64,000 nt of DNA from Patiria miniata (taxonomy: Eukaryota; Echinodermata; Asteroidea; Valvatida; Asterinidae): the NCBI RefSeq assembly GCF_015706575.1, contig NW_024037076.1:868001-932000 (forward strand), in the 5' to 3' direction. The notes beneath the pieces were generated by a model. The model worked only from the letters and a program-made list of their open reading frames with translations. It did not search any database and was not told where the DNA came from. The position numbers and the translations under genes are program-made. Of this stretch, positions 22,871 through 33,984 are shown piece by piece (positions within the stretch are counted from its first letter, which is position 1; every line of letters starts with the position of its first letter).

Positions 22871-23869
22871 CAGAGTTGTAATGACTCGAGTCAATGACTC
22901 GACTCGAGTCCGACTCGAGTCACATTTTTTGGCGACTCGACTCGACTCGAGTCCCGACGGGTAAATGACTCGACTCGACTCGAGTCACTGCGAGCAAATG
23001 ACTCGACTCGACTCGAGTCCCTCATCAGAATGACTCGACTCGACTCGAGGAAGGCTAATAAGACTCGAGTCCCAAAATAAAAGCAAAACTTGCTTGCAAA
23101 AAATATTTGCAATGACTTACGCTGCGCCGTTCGCGTTGCCAGTTTTTGTTCACGTCACGTTAATGTTCGCGAATAATGTACGTTTATATCCTACCTCCAT
23201 AATGAAACAACAAACATACACCGTGTCGCGGACTCCCACCTTGTGGTTCTATAGCATGTAATGCTAAACCCGGAACCAGACTTAAAACGCATTTCTCAAT
23301 CCGTGGTTTCATCATTGGTTTCGGGCGATTTTGAAGTTCTTGGTGGAACGCTGGCTAAATTCATGCCCCGATTTCACACACAAAAATGGATACGGACAGG
23401 CCCACCTTTAAATAATCAGAAACAGTTTTGTATAATGCAATTAGGTTTTAACGTTGTCAGCGATCAGCGAACAACAAAATCTAGACCCGAAGCCAAACCA
23501 GTTATAAGACCGAAGTTTCACATCTTCTTATCTGTGACGTGAGCTAGCAATGGAAACTGTTGGTTGGGTACCATACAGCATACTTTATGTCTTTGGATTT
23601 CCGTAATAGACTGGTGCCTTGTATTCTTTCTCTCTTGTGTTTGTTGCTTTTTATTGTAAGTCAGTGTTCAAATGTTTGTGACTCGAATTGACTCGAGCTA
23701 AATACTTGACTCGACTCGACTCGACTCGACCACACTCTGTGACTCGACTCGACTCGACTCGACTCGACCTTGTTGACCTAATGACTCGACTCGACTCGAC
23801 TCGAGTCACTTCTTTAAAATGACTCGACTCGACTCGAGTCACAAAAATCAGTGACTCGTTACAACTCTG
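22871..23869. mobile_element. Non-autonomous hAT-type element, 999 bp, with GACTCGA arrays
   Basis: Flanked by a perfect 8-bp target duplication GGCGATTC (22863-22870 and 23870-23877). Ends are inverted: CAGAGTTGTAATGACTCGAG left and CAGAGTTGTAACGAGTCACT on the opposite strand. Both subterminal regions are arrays of GACTCGACTCGAG. Target length and CAGAG ends indicate hAT. No transposase; the 94-codon frame at 23261-23542 has no recognisable features. Absent from duplicons A and C, whose uninterrupted sequence shows the empty site. Confidence 0.9.
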
Positions 23870-24006
23870 GGCGATTCGAGGTGTTATTTATTCTTTGTAG
23901 ACTGAAGATTACATCAAGGAATTTGAAGGGTGGGCGCTACAACTCTATTAGCCCCATAAATGTGGCTGAAAACTGGAATTATTCCGTATTAGTAAGCCAC
24001 ACCGCC

Positions 24007-24125
24007 ATGATACAAAAATGTGTGGAAAGGTCCGTTGCTAGGGTAGCAGAAAATCAAATCAAGATTGGAATTGTTGTTACTTTGATAATCACCCTATCCA
24101 TACTGCAACTGCTTCTAAGCTTAAA
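24007..24125 (+). pseudogene. Tetraspanin C-terminal exon remnant in duplicon B
   Basis: The open frame MIQKCVERSVARVAENQIKI followed by GIVVTLIITLSILQLLL matches the end of tetraspanins: the last large-loop Cys with a following V-E-K/R, a short amphipathic stretch with E-N, then transmembrane helix 4 with LQLL. Homologous pieces lie at 5683 (A, frame broken), 55879 (C) and 42285-42403 on the minus strand. No other tetraspanin exon (TM1-3, CCG motif) is present, so this is a captured fragment. Recognised by pattern only. Confidence 0.5.
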
Positions 24126-24249
24126 AAAAAACACATTGAATTCTGTACTGCGAAGCCACGTGACATGCAGATTTAACTCTCAAGGAAACTCTTGAGAAGG
24201 ATAATTACTTCAGGGACAGCAGAGAATCGGGCAGGGCAAAAAACGTAAA

Positions 24250-24590
24250 CTGAAAACATCATTGATTTCAAAACCTAGTACATGTAGATGCATGGTACTC
24301 GTTGATTTCTTATCAACCATTGAGGCTGTATGGGTGGTTTGATCCATTTCCTCAACAAGTTGAAACTTGTTAGCCAAATAACCTAAGTAATTATGTATAA
24401 CGTTAATGGCATTGAGTCTCCTTTGAGTAGTTTTGGGATTCTTCCAGCTACTGTACATTTTTGAAGAATTTCATTTTCTATAGACGCGTTGGCCAGACAA
24501 TTGTATATTTGTGTAAATACGTTGAAAAAAATGATTATCATTTTGAGTAGTTTTGGGATTACTAAAACCAAAATTGTATTTTTTAAAGAA
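24250..24590 (+). repeat. Copy of the NLR 3' flank sequence
   Basis: Homologous to 19930-20150 (after NLR1) and 51830-52150 (after NLR3): ATGCATGGTACTCGTTGATT, AGGCTGTATGGGTGGTTTG, TTGGCCAGACAA. Its position directly behind duplicon B marks a recombination junction between unit ends. Confidence 0.75.
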
Positions 24591-26739
24591 TGTTCCCTTT
24601 CATGTTTTGTATAACTTTGGTGGGGAGATCGATGGGAAGATCGGTTTTAAAAACTGCCAAGCGATGGAATAATTGTTTTGTCGTGGACCCAGCATTGACG
24701 GAGGAGGAGGGGGGGCTGGTTGCGCAACTGTATTCAGGATTATATCCGTTGAAAATGAATCAAGCGTGATGTCACATTCACTGCAGTCTGTGACAATGTC
24801 TTGCAGCGGCTAAGATGATGAAATATCACTTTGTTTACAAAGTTTCTAAATTGGAAGATTTTGTAATTTCAAATCACTCAAGCTGATAAGTTATTTGCCT
24901 GTTTCTCATTTATATCTGTAATCACTCATTAAAACTAGGCCTATAGGTTTTACCGGTCAATTTCGGGATTTTTCTGATAATTTTCATCATCAGCTATTCA
25001 ATACGCGTGATTTTTACACATCTTATCAAATTTGGGGGTTCTTTTTCATCATTGGGGCGTTCCATTTCAATTTGTAGGCACCCACAAGATTTTGCTCCGA
25101 ACTTTCGTTTTGGGTTTTGGGGCATTCAATTTCGTTTTGGTGCATTCAATACTTAATTTGTATCATTCTTAATTAAATTAAGCTTTTGACATCTCTTGAC
25201 GGTTGACGCATTCAAATTAGCGAACGTCGGTGCGCATTATATGACGTTTTACCATGCTTTTCTCATTCGTTTATTCGCAACCATTTTCATCTTTTGGTCA
25301 TTCAAATTATTTCCATTTTTTAATTGATATATTTTCTTATTTTCCTCCGAGGTTCGTTTTGTTTATCCAAATATTTTTGACTAAAATTTATAACGTAACA
25401 AATTAACTGATATTATGAGGGATAGATGATGTAACGAAGTCTTGAAAAGTAAAGGGCAAAGGAATTTTCTGTTTTCACTGTTGATCTTTTCTTCTTGCTT
25501 AAAAGTTTGAAAATGTATAAGAGGCAAAGCTGATATGTTACTAATCTTTTAACCGTTGACTTTGTTAACTGTTCCTTTTCTCGGTTTCTATGCTAATGCA
25601 ACGTTCCATATTCATGAGCAGAAAGCTCAATATAACCCGGCTATTTCAGCACAAAATATTCTAGAATTGTTGATATTCTGCTGTCATAAATTTCTTTTCT
25701 TTGGTGATTCGTTTTTGTGTAAGTGCATGGCATGCAGTAAGCCAATGAGCAACCCTTTCTCACAAATGTTTTCAATGAACAAATGTTGGGGTTCACAATG
25801 TGAACAGAAGACCCCTCCTGAAATGACATCACTGCAGCAGCGCCCTTTAAACGTTTAAATGTTTAAAGAAGTGCACTTTTCAATATGGTTAGCACCCCCC
25901 CCCCCAAAAAAAAAAGGATGTCAAATGTAGTTTTCATACAATTAAGAGAAAAAAAGTGGAAAGTTGCACAAAATGTATTCCTAAGAAAAATTGTAATTGA
26001 AAAAGACTGTGCATTTCCGGGTTGAAGACACCTCATATGATTTATGCTGAGATAATTCAGAATTTTATAGGAATTCGGACACATGCAGGAAGTCTTAAAA
26101 GATGCTACATAAAATGAGAAATATGTTTGCCCATTAATGAAAATGAATACTCGATCAACTGCTGGTTCGGACGAAACTGAATGAATAACACGTCACTTTT
26201 AATCTGAATGCATCTTTTACAGGGACGAATAAAGCTAAACACGATATAGAATGCTCGGATGGTGAAATTGAATTATTCTTTTTCGACTGTGGAATGCCGA
26301 TCTGCGTGATCTTTCCATTTCAATCTAAATTGAATGAGCTAGGCGTTATAAATTGAATGAAAACTTTGTGAAATTGGCCGGAAAAACTGTTAAAAATAAA
26401 AACTGCGGGAAATTCTCCGTTTTTGCAAGTAATGACCTGATGGAATAGATAGATCAATGGACTGCACTCTGGTTCCATAAAATAATCAATACATCATGTT
26501 TGTATCTCAATTGTTTCTGGTGTGATCGATCATTTTGTGTCAATTATTTTGGGTTTTGTTGCATTGAACCTTAAAACATGTTTTGTTTTGTTTTGTGAAA
26601 AGCGACCCCGAAACAAAATAATTCCCACATTTTTTGCAAATCTGAGTCATGGACTCACGGTCAGTCACCTTTCATTTCAACAATGTTACATAATTCACAA
26701 ACTTTGCTGTTCACCATTTTAATTGTAAAATACACCTGT
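24591..26739. other. Inter-unit sequence with a candidate inserted element
   Basis: 24780-24945 and 26390-26570 align with one continuous stretch at 53690-54000 (GGCTAAGATGATGAAA..., GAAATTCTCC, GTGTGATCGATCATT), so about 1.45 kb in between (24949-26392) looks extra. Its edges carry weakly inverted GTTTTACCGGTCAATTTC / GTTTTTCCGGCCAATTTC and many ATTCAATTT motifs. But 25560-25860 also resembles 21680-21790, so the history is mixed. No gene found; a poly-C/poly-A junction lies near 25895-25916. Confidence 0.45.
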
Positions 26740-26989
26740 CAAGGGTGGATCGGGGGGGGCAACGGGGTCATACCCCCCCCCCCCCACAAAAAAAAAATAC
26801 CGAGCCCAATTGGGTTTTTTTTTTAAGTGACGTCGCAAAAAAAAGACAGCCATTGCATACACAACCATCTTTTGCTCGAAAAATGGTTAAAGTGGTCAGA
26901 AATTGCCTCAGATCCGGCGCACCACAGTATCTAAAATCTATTGTCTCGGGGCCCAAACCCCTCCTGTGTTCGGGATCGATCCGCCCTTG
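26740..26989. mobile_element. MITE of the CAAGGGCGGATCC family
   Basis: Ends CAAGGGTGGATC and, on the opposite strand, CAAGGGCGGATCGATC. Internal landmarks GTGACGTCGCAAAA and CATCTTTTGCTC are shared with 58494-58753, and the ends with 61233-61526. The G/C homopolymers just inside the end are typical of this family here. Target duplication not clear in this copy. Confidence 0.75.
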
Positions 26990-28897
26990 ACAAGTTGACA
27001 CAACCTGTTTAGTAAAGGGTTCGTTTTTCCTTTTTTTATTAAGATTGAAAAACGGTAAATTGGTAAAGGGTTCGTTTTTCTTTTTCTTTATACGATTTAA
27101 AACGGTAATTGATTGGACGGTATGAACACGGACAGTCTCAATCTTTGCAAAGAAAACTGCCTGGAACTGTTGAAGTACGCGCGAAAGCGACAGCAGCTAG
27201 CTAGCTAAACATCATGTGATATATTGCCGCGGGCGCCCTCAACGCTGTGTTTTCGTCCTGCCTCGCGGCGGGGGAAACTTCGCTTTCCGTTTTACAGTTT
27301 CGTTAATATATGAAGCCCTTCATATTAATACGATCACATTGTCGTATAGTAAAAGTTGGTCCGGTAATTCTGCCTCAACTTATTATACTTGTGATGTATC
27401 ATGTGATAATGTGCGCAGATCTGATCAGACGCATGCAGGAAGGCTTCCCCAGAGGGCGCCCTTGCTGATTGACAGCTGATGAGCTGAGGGGGTTCCCCAG
27501 TTAATTTCCGGGAAACCCCATTCGCGATTTCCAAATGGTTCGAATCTTGCTCAAATTCGACAGGTCTAAACAGGTACAGATACCGATATTGTAAGGTAAG
27601 TGGACATTTCGTATTTGTATTTAATCTACAAACTGACAGAGTTTCGTCATGTTTGAACAGGTAGGCCTTATGCTTTGAACTGTTGAATGACATGAACATG
27701 ATGAATGATCATGATATAAAAAACAACAAAAAGCTACGCACTGGCATGACTGGTGTAGCTGGAGTTACCCAACCCTAAATTTTATCATTGGGTTGTCCTA
27801 AATGACAACCCAATGATAAAATTTAGGGCTGGGTAACTAGCTAGCACTGGTGGTAGCCTGCGCAGGGTACACTTGAAGAAAAATATGTGCTGTCCGAAGA
27901 AAAATATGTAACTCAATTTATAAACATTTTTTTTTTAATAACTTAGACTTGGTGGCTTTAGGAAAATATGTTTCCTGAGTTTTCAAACACATATTCTTTT
28001 TCAATGCCAATACCTTTTTGTAATTTCAAGATTATTTTCAATATCCCATTTTGGAGATTTATACAAAGGCCTATATGTATCTACATGTACTACATAAATA
28101 GATTTTATACATATTTACTATAGATTAAATGTAGATCCCAATGATATTGTTATTCTGATCATCCCAATCAACAGAAACAGTTTTTAAGATGTCGGATTTT
28201 AAACTTTATGACAAAAAAAATCCAATATAATATTAGAAATTTGTCTTTTTAGTTGGAACGTAAGTTTTACACCCTTGTAGAAACTACAAATTCTTATCTG
28301 TGACATCTTAACTATAATACTGACGATGTTGGGAGACCAAGAAAGGTCACCTTTCAGTCATATTTTCGACTTCTGCAGGCCCAGGAGCATCTGCCTGTAT
28401 TTGTACTTGATAAATTTGCAGTAAATGCCGATGTTTTTCATTTTTTGCCTGAATTCCTAGTAAAGTATACCATGCAACATATGTTGCCCCAAATGTAGTA
28501 AAGCCTTCAATCTCCACATCTTTTTCGGCTGCTGGTTAAAGTTTATGCATCAAAGGATACGATCCCAGTGAAAGTACATGTATGTCATATTTTAGGATGT
28601 AGCCTTGCAAAATATAACTTGAAAGTGAGTGCGCAGAAATAGGAGCGCGTAGCTTTAGGAGGTCTGACGATATAGGTAAACTTGCCAATAATTTTAGCAG
28701 AGTTTTTAACACACCCACGACCACTGATGACAAGGCAAAAGGAACCTCTTTTCCAGTGGAACATGTTCTTCTAATTTGAAAATTAAACGAACTGATCTTT
28801 TGAGGTTTGATAAATTTCAGCGCACGTTTTATTTACACGTACACTAGACAATAACAGCTTTATTTCAGCTTTTCATTACTTAATCATTGACAAACAG
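26990..28897. other. Intergenic/intronic sequence before NLR2 exon A
   Basis: GC-rich patch near 27225-27290 and a strong hairpin at 27764-27837; otherwise AT-rich with no exon recognised. The final 40 bases (CAGCTTTTCATTACTTAATC) match the acceptor region of exon A in the other units. Confidence 0.45.
27764..27837. repeat. Near-perfect inverted repeat (hairpin)
   Basis: Arms GTTACCCAACCCTAAATTTT and onward to GGGTTGTC pair with GACAACCC through AAAATTTAGGGCTGGGTAAC; about 34 bp each, one bulge, loop of about 6 bases. No other element ends were seen. Confidence 0.85.
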
Positions 28898-28975
28898 GAC
28901 TTCCATTTGTGGCCGGCCGGGTGATCCAAAGAACCATGGATAAACAACCTAAAGCAGCCCCCTCAGCCGCAACAG
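28898..28975 (+). CDS. NLR2 exon A: short, no minisatellite
   Basis: Acceptor GACAAACAG, phase 1 entry, then an ATG in strong context (ACCATGG) at 28936 and the short peptide MDKQPKAAPSAAT ending in phase 1 at donor CAACAG|GTGAGT. It aligns at both edges with exon A of NLR1 and NLR3 but lacks the 48-bp repeats, keeping only the flanking bases (AAAGCAGCC, CCCTCAGCCGCAACAG). Translation could start at 28936 or continue from an upstream exon. Confidence 0.6.
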
Positions 28976-29164
28976 GTGAGTACGTAAACTTAGCTAGTTG
29001 CTTGGAGTCAATTTATAACCTTACTGGGGAGTGGAGGGGCATTCACCACCCCACCCCACCCCCACACCCACCCCCACTACCCTCACCCCCCCCCCCCAAT
29101 TTATTTTTTGCGTCATAGCCTGCTTTTTTATGTACTTCTTTTTCTATCAATGGTCAGATGAAAA

Positions 29165-29715
29165 AAATATATACAACATTTGCTTTTGCTAGAATTTTCA
29201 GAAATAGATGGATTTGGGGGTTTACTGAGTAGGCCTATTGTTACACTGACTTGTTTGAAGCTCTGTGTTTGTAGAAAAACCAAGAAAAACCATCATGTTC
29301 TTTTAGTCTGGTTCCATGACCCCACTTAAATTGAAACATTTGGAGCGATTTATAGACATTTGGGAATTCTAAGGTCATCAGGGAACCAGTCTAGCTGGCT
29401 TGTACCTGTTTGTGGTGTGTTTATCGATTGCAAACAAAATTCAGACTAACTAAATATGGTAAATTGGAGGCAGTATTTGAAGGAAAAAAAACAGTGTTTT
29501 TTTTTTCAACGTCGGTCGGCTGACCAGCATTGGAAATTGATACAAAAAATGCCATTTTGTTGAAAATGTCAGCATAGGCCTACCAGGTGCCATGATTTTA
29601 CAGGATGCTTATTAAACCGTCATTCACTAACAGTCAACTAAGGTATTTCATAATAATTTGGTAGTTTTTTTTTTTTTTATGTTTGAAAATGTTGTATATT
29701 CCCTTTGAAGGCAAT
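29165..29715 (+). mobile_element. MITE family B, copy b, in NLR2 intron A-B
   Basis: Carries the full landmark series of the family (ACATTTGCTTTTGCT ... ACAGGATGCTT ... GTTGTATATTCCCTTT). Absent from the matching introns of NLR1 and NLR3. Confidence 0.75.
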
Positions 29716-29806
29716 GTTATCCAAGTCATTACAAACGACAAATGGAGATGGAATTAAGTACATGTATCATTTTAAAGGATATTTTACTTTTTGCTTCTGC
29801 TTGTAG

Positions 29807-29929
29807 GTTCCCAACAACCAACTGGAAACATCGGAAACATGGGCACAGTCAGCGGTAGCAACAATCCTATCATTGTTGGTGCAAGTGGAGTTAGTATCAC
29901 TAATTACAACTACCCGATGCAGGGACCAG
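29807..29929 (+). CDS. NLR2 exon B: RHIM/amyloid-like motif exon
   Basis: Acceptor TTCTGCTTGTAG, donor GGACCAG|GTAAAT, 123 nt, 41 codons, phase 1 at both ends. Peptide core GSNNPIIVGASGVSITNYNY followed by PMQGPG, very close to NLR1 exon B and intact although the NACHT exon of this unit is broken. That retention suggests the motif is still used, perhaps spliced to the downstream Death-domain exon, which has the same entry phase. Residues -SGVSIT-NYNYPM can be laid against the RIPK1 RHIM region (TGIQIG..NYM) by eye. Confidence 0.6.
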
Positions 29930-29954
29930 GTAAATATAACCTTGTTCATGTTGT

Positions 29955-30985
29955 TTGTTAAAGGAATGTAAACGACTTTTGCTGTAATTTTCAGAAATGA
30001 ACTATTTGGGGGGGGTTCGAATAGTAGATCAAATATTGTTACACTGACATGTTTGAAGTTTTGTGTTCGAAAACGCTGGAATAACCAAGAAAAACAAAAA
30101 TATGCAAGTAGTCTGGTTCCGTGACTCCACTCAAGATGAAATGGATCAAAAATACCAGAAAAATTGTAAGGTATGGGAACCAGTCTAGCTGGCCTGCACC
30201 CGTTCATGAACATGGAACCAATGGCCACCAAAGTAAAATTTAGACTAAAGAAAATGGTAAATTTGGAGCAGTAATTGAAAAATAGTTACGCTTTTCCAAG
30301 GGTGGTCGACCGACCAGCGTTGGAAATGTATACAAATACACCATTTTCTTGAAAATGGCTTTACACCAGGTGCATAATTTTACAGGATGCTTAAGCGTGT
30401 CATTTACCAACATCATAGTAAGGTATTTTGCAAATGTTGTATTTTCCCTTTAAAGGGAATATACAATATTTGCAAACATCAAAAAAACAAAACTACCAAA
30501 TTATTATGAAATACCTTACTGGACTGTTAGTAAATTATGACAGTCTAAAGCATCCTGTAAAATCATGGCACCTGGTGTGCTGTCATTTTTAAGAAAAGTG
30601 GTATTTTTGTATCAATTTTCAACGCGGGTCGGCCGACCAGCATTGGAAAAAGCTGGCTTTTTTCAAATACTGCCCCTAATTTACCATATTTAATGAATTT
30701 TGTGCGCAATCGATTACACACCTATGAATGGGTAAAAGCCTTATAGACTGGTTCCCTGACCTTACAATTCCCCGACGTCTATAAATTGCTCAATTTCAAT
30801 TTAAGTGGGGTCAAAGAACCAGACTACAAGATAAACATGATTGTTTTCTTGGTTTTTCCAGCATCTATGAACACAAAACTCCAAACAAGTCAGTGTAACA
30901 ATAATTTGCTATAAAATACTAATCCCCCAAATCTATCCATTTCTGAAAATTACAGCAAAAGCAAATGTTGCATATTCCCTTTAAG
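29955..30985. mobile_element. Two family-B MITEs, tail to tail
   Basis: A forward copy (29955-30451) and an inverted copy (30452-30985) meet at the palindrome CCCTTTAAAGGG (30446-30457). Both keep the internal landmarks (AGTCTGGTTCC / its complement, ACAGGATGCTT, GACCAGC). Together they can fold into a hairpin of about 500 bp per arm inside the NLR2 B-C intron. Confidence 0.8.
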
Positions 30986-31387
30986 ATAAAAGCAATTTTA
31001 TATCTAATGAAGTGTTAATGAACTTTTAATTTTTTTGTTTTGGTGGGTGGGGGGGGGGGGGGGGTGGTATACTACACAAACGTGGACACAAAAGACCGAT
31101 TGCTGGTTGTGCAAGCTAGAGAGTCACCAATTTCTTTGGTACAACTATAAGCTAGTACATGGTAGATACAATAGGAGGGCGCTGTTTATGGTGGTTTTAG
31201 TCTTGTAATTTGTTCCTGTATGTATCCACGACAAGTAGCGCCCCCTATGGGTGACTCATCTGAAAAGTTACACATTAATTTTGCTTGCATGCACAAATTA
31301 TTGAAATAATGAGCTAATAGGGGAGGGGACATGAATAATCATGGTTGGTAACATGAGCTGTTTTTTTTCTTGTTTTGATCTGAATAG

Positions 31388-32572
31388 GAGCGCCTACACC
31401 CGGACCTCAACAGACACCAGGCCAAGAACCAAAAGGTGAAGATCCTTACCAAGAAGCTGGTAACAAGACTAGGGACATTTTGAAGGGAGTTTACAAAACA
31501 ACAGGCAGTTACGTGCAGTTGTTGCCTGGGGTTGATAATGGCCAAATGCACATAGCTGGTAGTGACTAAAGTACAGTTAGAAACACGAGAAGGGGTGGCA
31601 GTGACTGGCCAGAAAGGAGAAATTGGAAACTCAACAGAGTATGCCAAAATGGGGAACTCATCAAACGCCTCATTTTCTTTGGCATGGGAGGTGTCGCATA
31701 CTGGACCAAGACCAGTCTAATGTGGCTTTCGCGAACCCGGGATTCTCCTGTTTGCATTCATGAGCGCCCTACTGAGATAATATGGCTTCTCAATCAGTTA
31801 ACAACCATAGATATGTTTGCACATATAGCGGGAGTGCATAGTTTATCTAAGAACATACCATGGAGCCTTTTTTATAGCTCCATGATCATACAGTCAGGCT
31901 ATCCCCAATGTATGTGCGTCGTTGTCCGGAGCCACCTGCCTCCCATCAGAATTTGAGTGACGAGTGACGAACCAGTTAAGTGCTGGAGAGCTACCTACAT
32001 CTAAGAAAGCCACATTAGACTGGGCTCAGTCCAGTAAGAAGTAACCAATTTTGATAAGATTGCATATGACTGGGCCAATGAGGCTAGCATAATCCTGAAG
32101 AGGTTCAAGCTTATCTTTCTTTTAAAGATGTGTGCCCTGTCGCAAGAATCCAACCTTGTTGATTCCACTTTCAATTAAATTCTGGGCGAAAAGTCAGGAA
32201 TTGAAAAAGACGAACTTGATAAATTCATCCTGGCCAACCCAATGAGGTCTTGATTCTCTTGGATGCTTTTGATGAAATGAAGACCAAAAATCTTCGGATT
32301 TATCCTAAAAGCACTCAACAGAAAAGTAGGCCTATACCAGGAATGTTTCATCTGTGTATCGACCCGCCCCTCTCATCTTGAGACACTGATGTCAGAATTA
32401 CTTGCCCGAAATCATTGCTCACACGTAGATGTTCTGGGGTTTACTGATGAGGATGTTAACGAATACATGTACATTCGGAAATTCTATGACGAAGATCCTG
32501 ATAGTGGCAAAGCACTAATCCAAACCATTGGAAAGTCCAACGCACTGCTTGATTTTGCTACGAATCAAATGT
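31388..32572 (+). pseudogene. NLR2 exon C: broken NACHT, LRRs missing
   Basis: Acceptor CTGAATAG and the first 58 codons match NLR1/NLR3 (GAPTPGPQQ..., KTTGSYVQLLPG), then a small deletion shifts the frame into a stop near 31566-31569. The Walker A region is split by a MITE (31700-32035); further frameshifts and an in-frame stop follow, while Walker B (ATTCTCTTGGATG) and the STRP sensor region are still readable. Homology ends at about 32572 in the helical domain (DFATNQM), so spacer and LRRs are gone. As a NACHT-LRR it is dead. Homology to NLR1 is closer than to NLR3 in several blocks. Confidence 0.9.
31700..32035. mobile_element. MITE inserted in the NLR2 Walker A codons
   Basis: Inverted ends ACTGGACCAAGACCAGTCTA / ACTGGACTGAGCCCAGTCTA, both continuing ATGTGGCTTTC (31 bp), 336 bp in all, no coding capacity. 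TA occurs at both edges (699-700 and 2035-2036 of the 31/32 kb lines), compatible with a TA target. It separates GGCATGGGAGGTGTC from the remainder of the P-loop. Confidence 0.85.
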
Positions 32573-32620
32573 TTTTGTGTCTAATTTTTGGCAGCAAAAC
32601 TCTTTTCATTTTTTTGTCAG

Positions 32621-32887
32621 TAGCACGTTTAGATGACAAAACTCTGCACGAGGTCGCTGAGAGGCTTTCTGCAAAATGGACAACACTGGCAGTTAAGGAG
32701 CTGGGCTTTTCCACCACACAGGTTGAGACCATCGAGAACAAATTTCAAAATAATTATATAAGGCAGGGTCTCGATATGCTTGTATCATGGAAACAGGCCC
32801 AGTCCTCCAGTGATAAACAACAGGTGACCACGTTGTGCACAGCATTGAAGAACATCGGAAGAGAAGATATTGCCAAATTTCTGCAGG
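32621..32887 (+). CDS. Death-domain exon, intact, after the broken NACHT
   Basis: A long pyrimidine tract and acceptor TTTTTTTGTCAG precede an open frame with phase-1 entry. It encodes a full Death domain: LDDKTLHEVAERLSAKWTTL, then LAVKELGFSTTQVETIE, ML-SW, LCTALKNIGREDIAKFL. The W-x(2)-LA, LGFS-x(2)-QVExIE and L-x(2)-ML-x-W signatures are all present over about 88 residues. Death domains recruit partners of the same fold in NF-kB and apoptosis signalling. Exit could be at CAGG|GTTAAT (phase 1, joining 33985) or, after the TAA at 32890-32892, at the stronger CAG|GTACGT. The junction phase matches exon B of NLR2, allowing the NACHT remnant to be skipped. No homologous exon lies beside NLR1 or NLR3. 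Confidence 0.85.
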
Positions 32888-33122
32888 GTTAATACAGGTA
32901 CGTCTTTTTACTTGGTGTATGGGTAATGTGAAGAGAAATTAAAGAAAGAATTAACTTGCATTGCAAATACCAAATGTCTCCGCGCATTGTATGCGTAATG
33001 ATAAATTTGTATGTCAAAATGACAATTGTCTATGTCAACATGACAATAATGTCGGGTCAAATCTGTTTACCTTCTACATAATGACACAGTGGTTTGTCAT
33101 CAAAGTCAAACTTATGTACACT

Positions 33123-33300
33123 CATAAGTTCCGGGTCAGATTCGACCTGGAATCCGGGTCAGATTTGACCTGACATACTTCTGGGTCAAAATGACATTTT
33201 TCTCGGTCAAATGACAATTACCTGGGTTCAAATAGCCAGGAAGATGACAGTTTAGTGTATTTTTGACTTGGGAAAGCGTAAGGTCAAATCAAGTGCAATT
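33123..33300. mobile_element. Fold-back MITE, GGTCAAAATGACA family
   Basis: CACTCATAAGTTCCGGGTCA start, then GATTCGACCTGGAATCCGGG and GGTCAAAATGACA; same order as 51457 onward. Right half is eroded. Confidence 0.6.
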
Positions 33301-33579
33301 GTGTTTGTGTAACAGGATGAATTTTGTGCCCCCAGTTTTTTTTATTGAATCCTAACTCCCCAGAATTAGGTCATCATGCACTTTCTTAGGAATATGTGGG
33401 AATTGTTGGCAGCGCGTGTGGGCGGTTGGTAGCAGAACTTGCAGCCACAACCACAAGATCTAGAGTTATAAATTCGGTGGCCGGTGACTTTTGTCTTCAC
33501 CAATGGCCACTGAACTGCACTAGAGACAGGGTTGTTGGTTCGTTGTAGCACCCATCTCCTCTTTTTTATAAGATGGAAT

Positions 33580-33935
33580 TTGCAGCATTTGCGGCATGGT
33601 GATGTAAATCAATATTAGGTTTTTCCCTTCACCGACGTATATACAAAGCAGGAGGTTGTGGGTTCGAGTCCCACCCTACTGATTTTGTCCAACTTTCACT
33701 CAGGAGGTAACACACTGTTAATACATTGGTGAAGGGCAAAACCTAAAATTGATTTGGCCCCCGACGCAAATTCCATCTTATGAATAGTTAATGCGGTACC
33801 CACTGCTATGTACATCAGATTCGAACCAGCCAACTGATCCCGCAATAGAACGCACCTGCAATAGAAAGCAGGAGGTTGTGAGTTCAAGTCCCACGACGTT
33901 TATACGTCGGTGAAGGGCAAAACCTAATATTGATC
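33580..33935 (+). mobile_element. Rearranged pieces of a tRNA-derived SINE
   Basis: Two copies of a tRNA-like B box region (GCAGGAGGTTGTGGGTTCGA near 33650 and GCAGGAGGTTGTGAGTTCAA near 33870) with TCGGTGAAGGGCAAAACCTA after each. The same family, complete and inverted, is at 46040-46340. Not a functional tRNA: acceptor and anticodon arms do not pair. Confidence 0.6.
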
Positions 33936-33984
33936 CTCCATTAACCTGCCATGCTTATAAGTTCATTCTCTTGTTCTGCTCTAG

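Larger units (their letters stand above)
21833..24240 (+). repeat. 5' duplicon, copy B (upstream of NLR2)
   Basis: Homologous to copy A from GTCAGTAC...GTAGTACACCAATGAGAA through promoter motif, exon 1, intron and tetraspanin fragment, but interrupted by a 999-bp hAT-type insertion (22871-23869) and ending near 24240, where it jumps to sequence normally found 3' of the NLR exons (ATGCATGGTACTCGTTGATT, as at 19930 and 51830). Exon 2 of copy A is therefore absent here. Confidence 0.8.

Noticed and set aside
23261-23542. 94-codon frame as a transposase
   Set aside because: Too short, no hAT catalytic or BED signatures, alternative start only.
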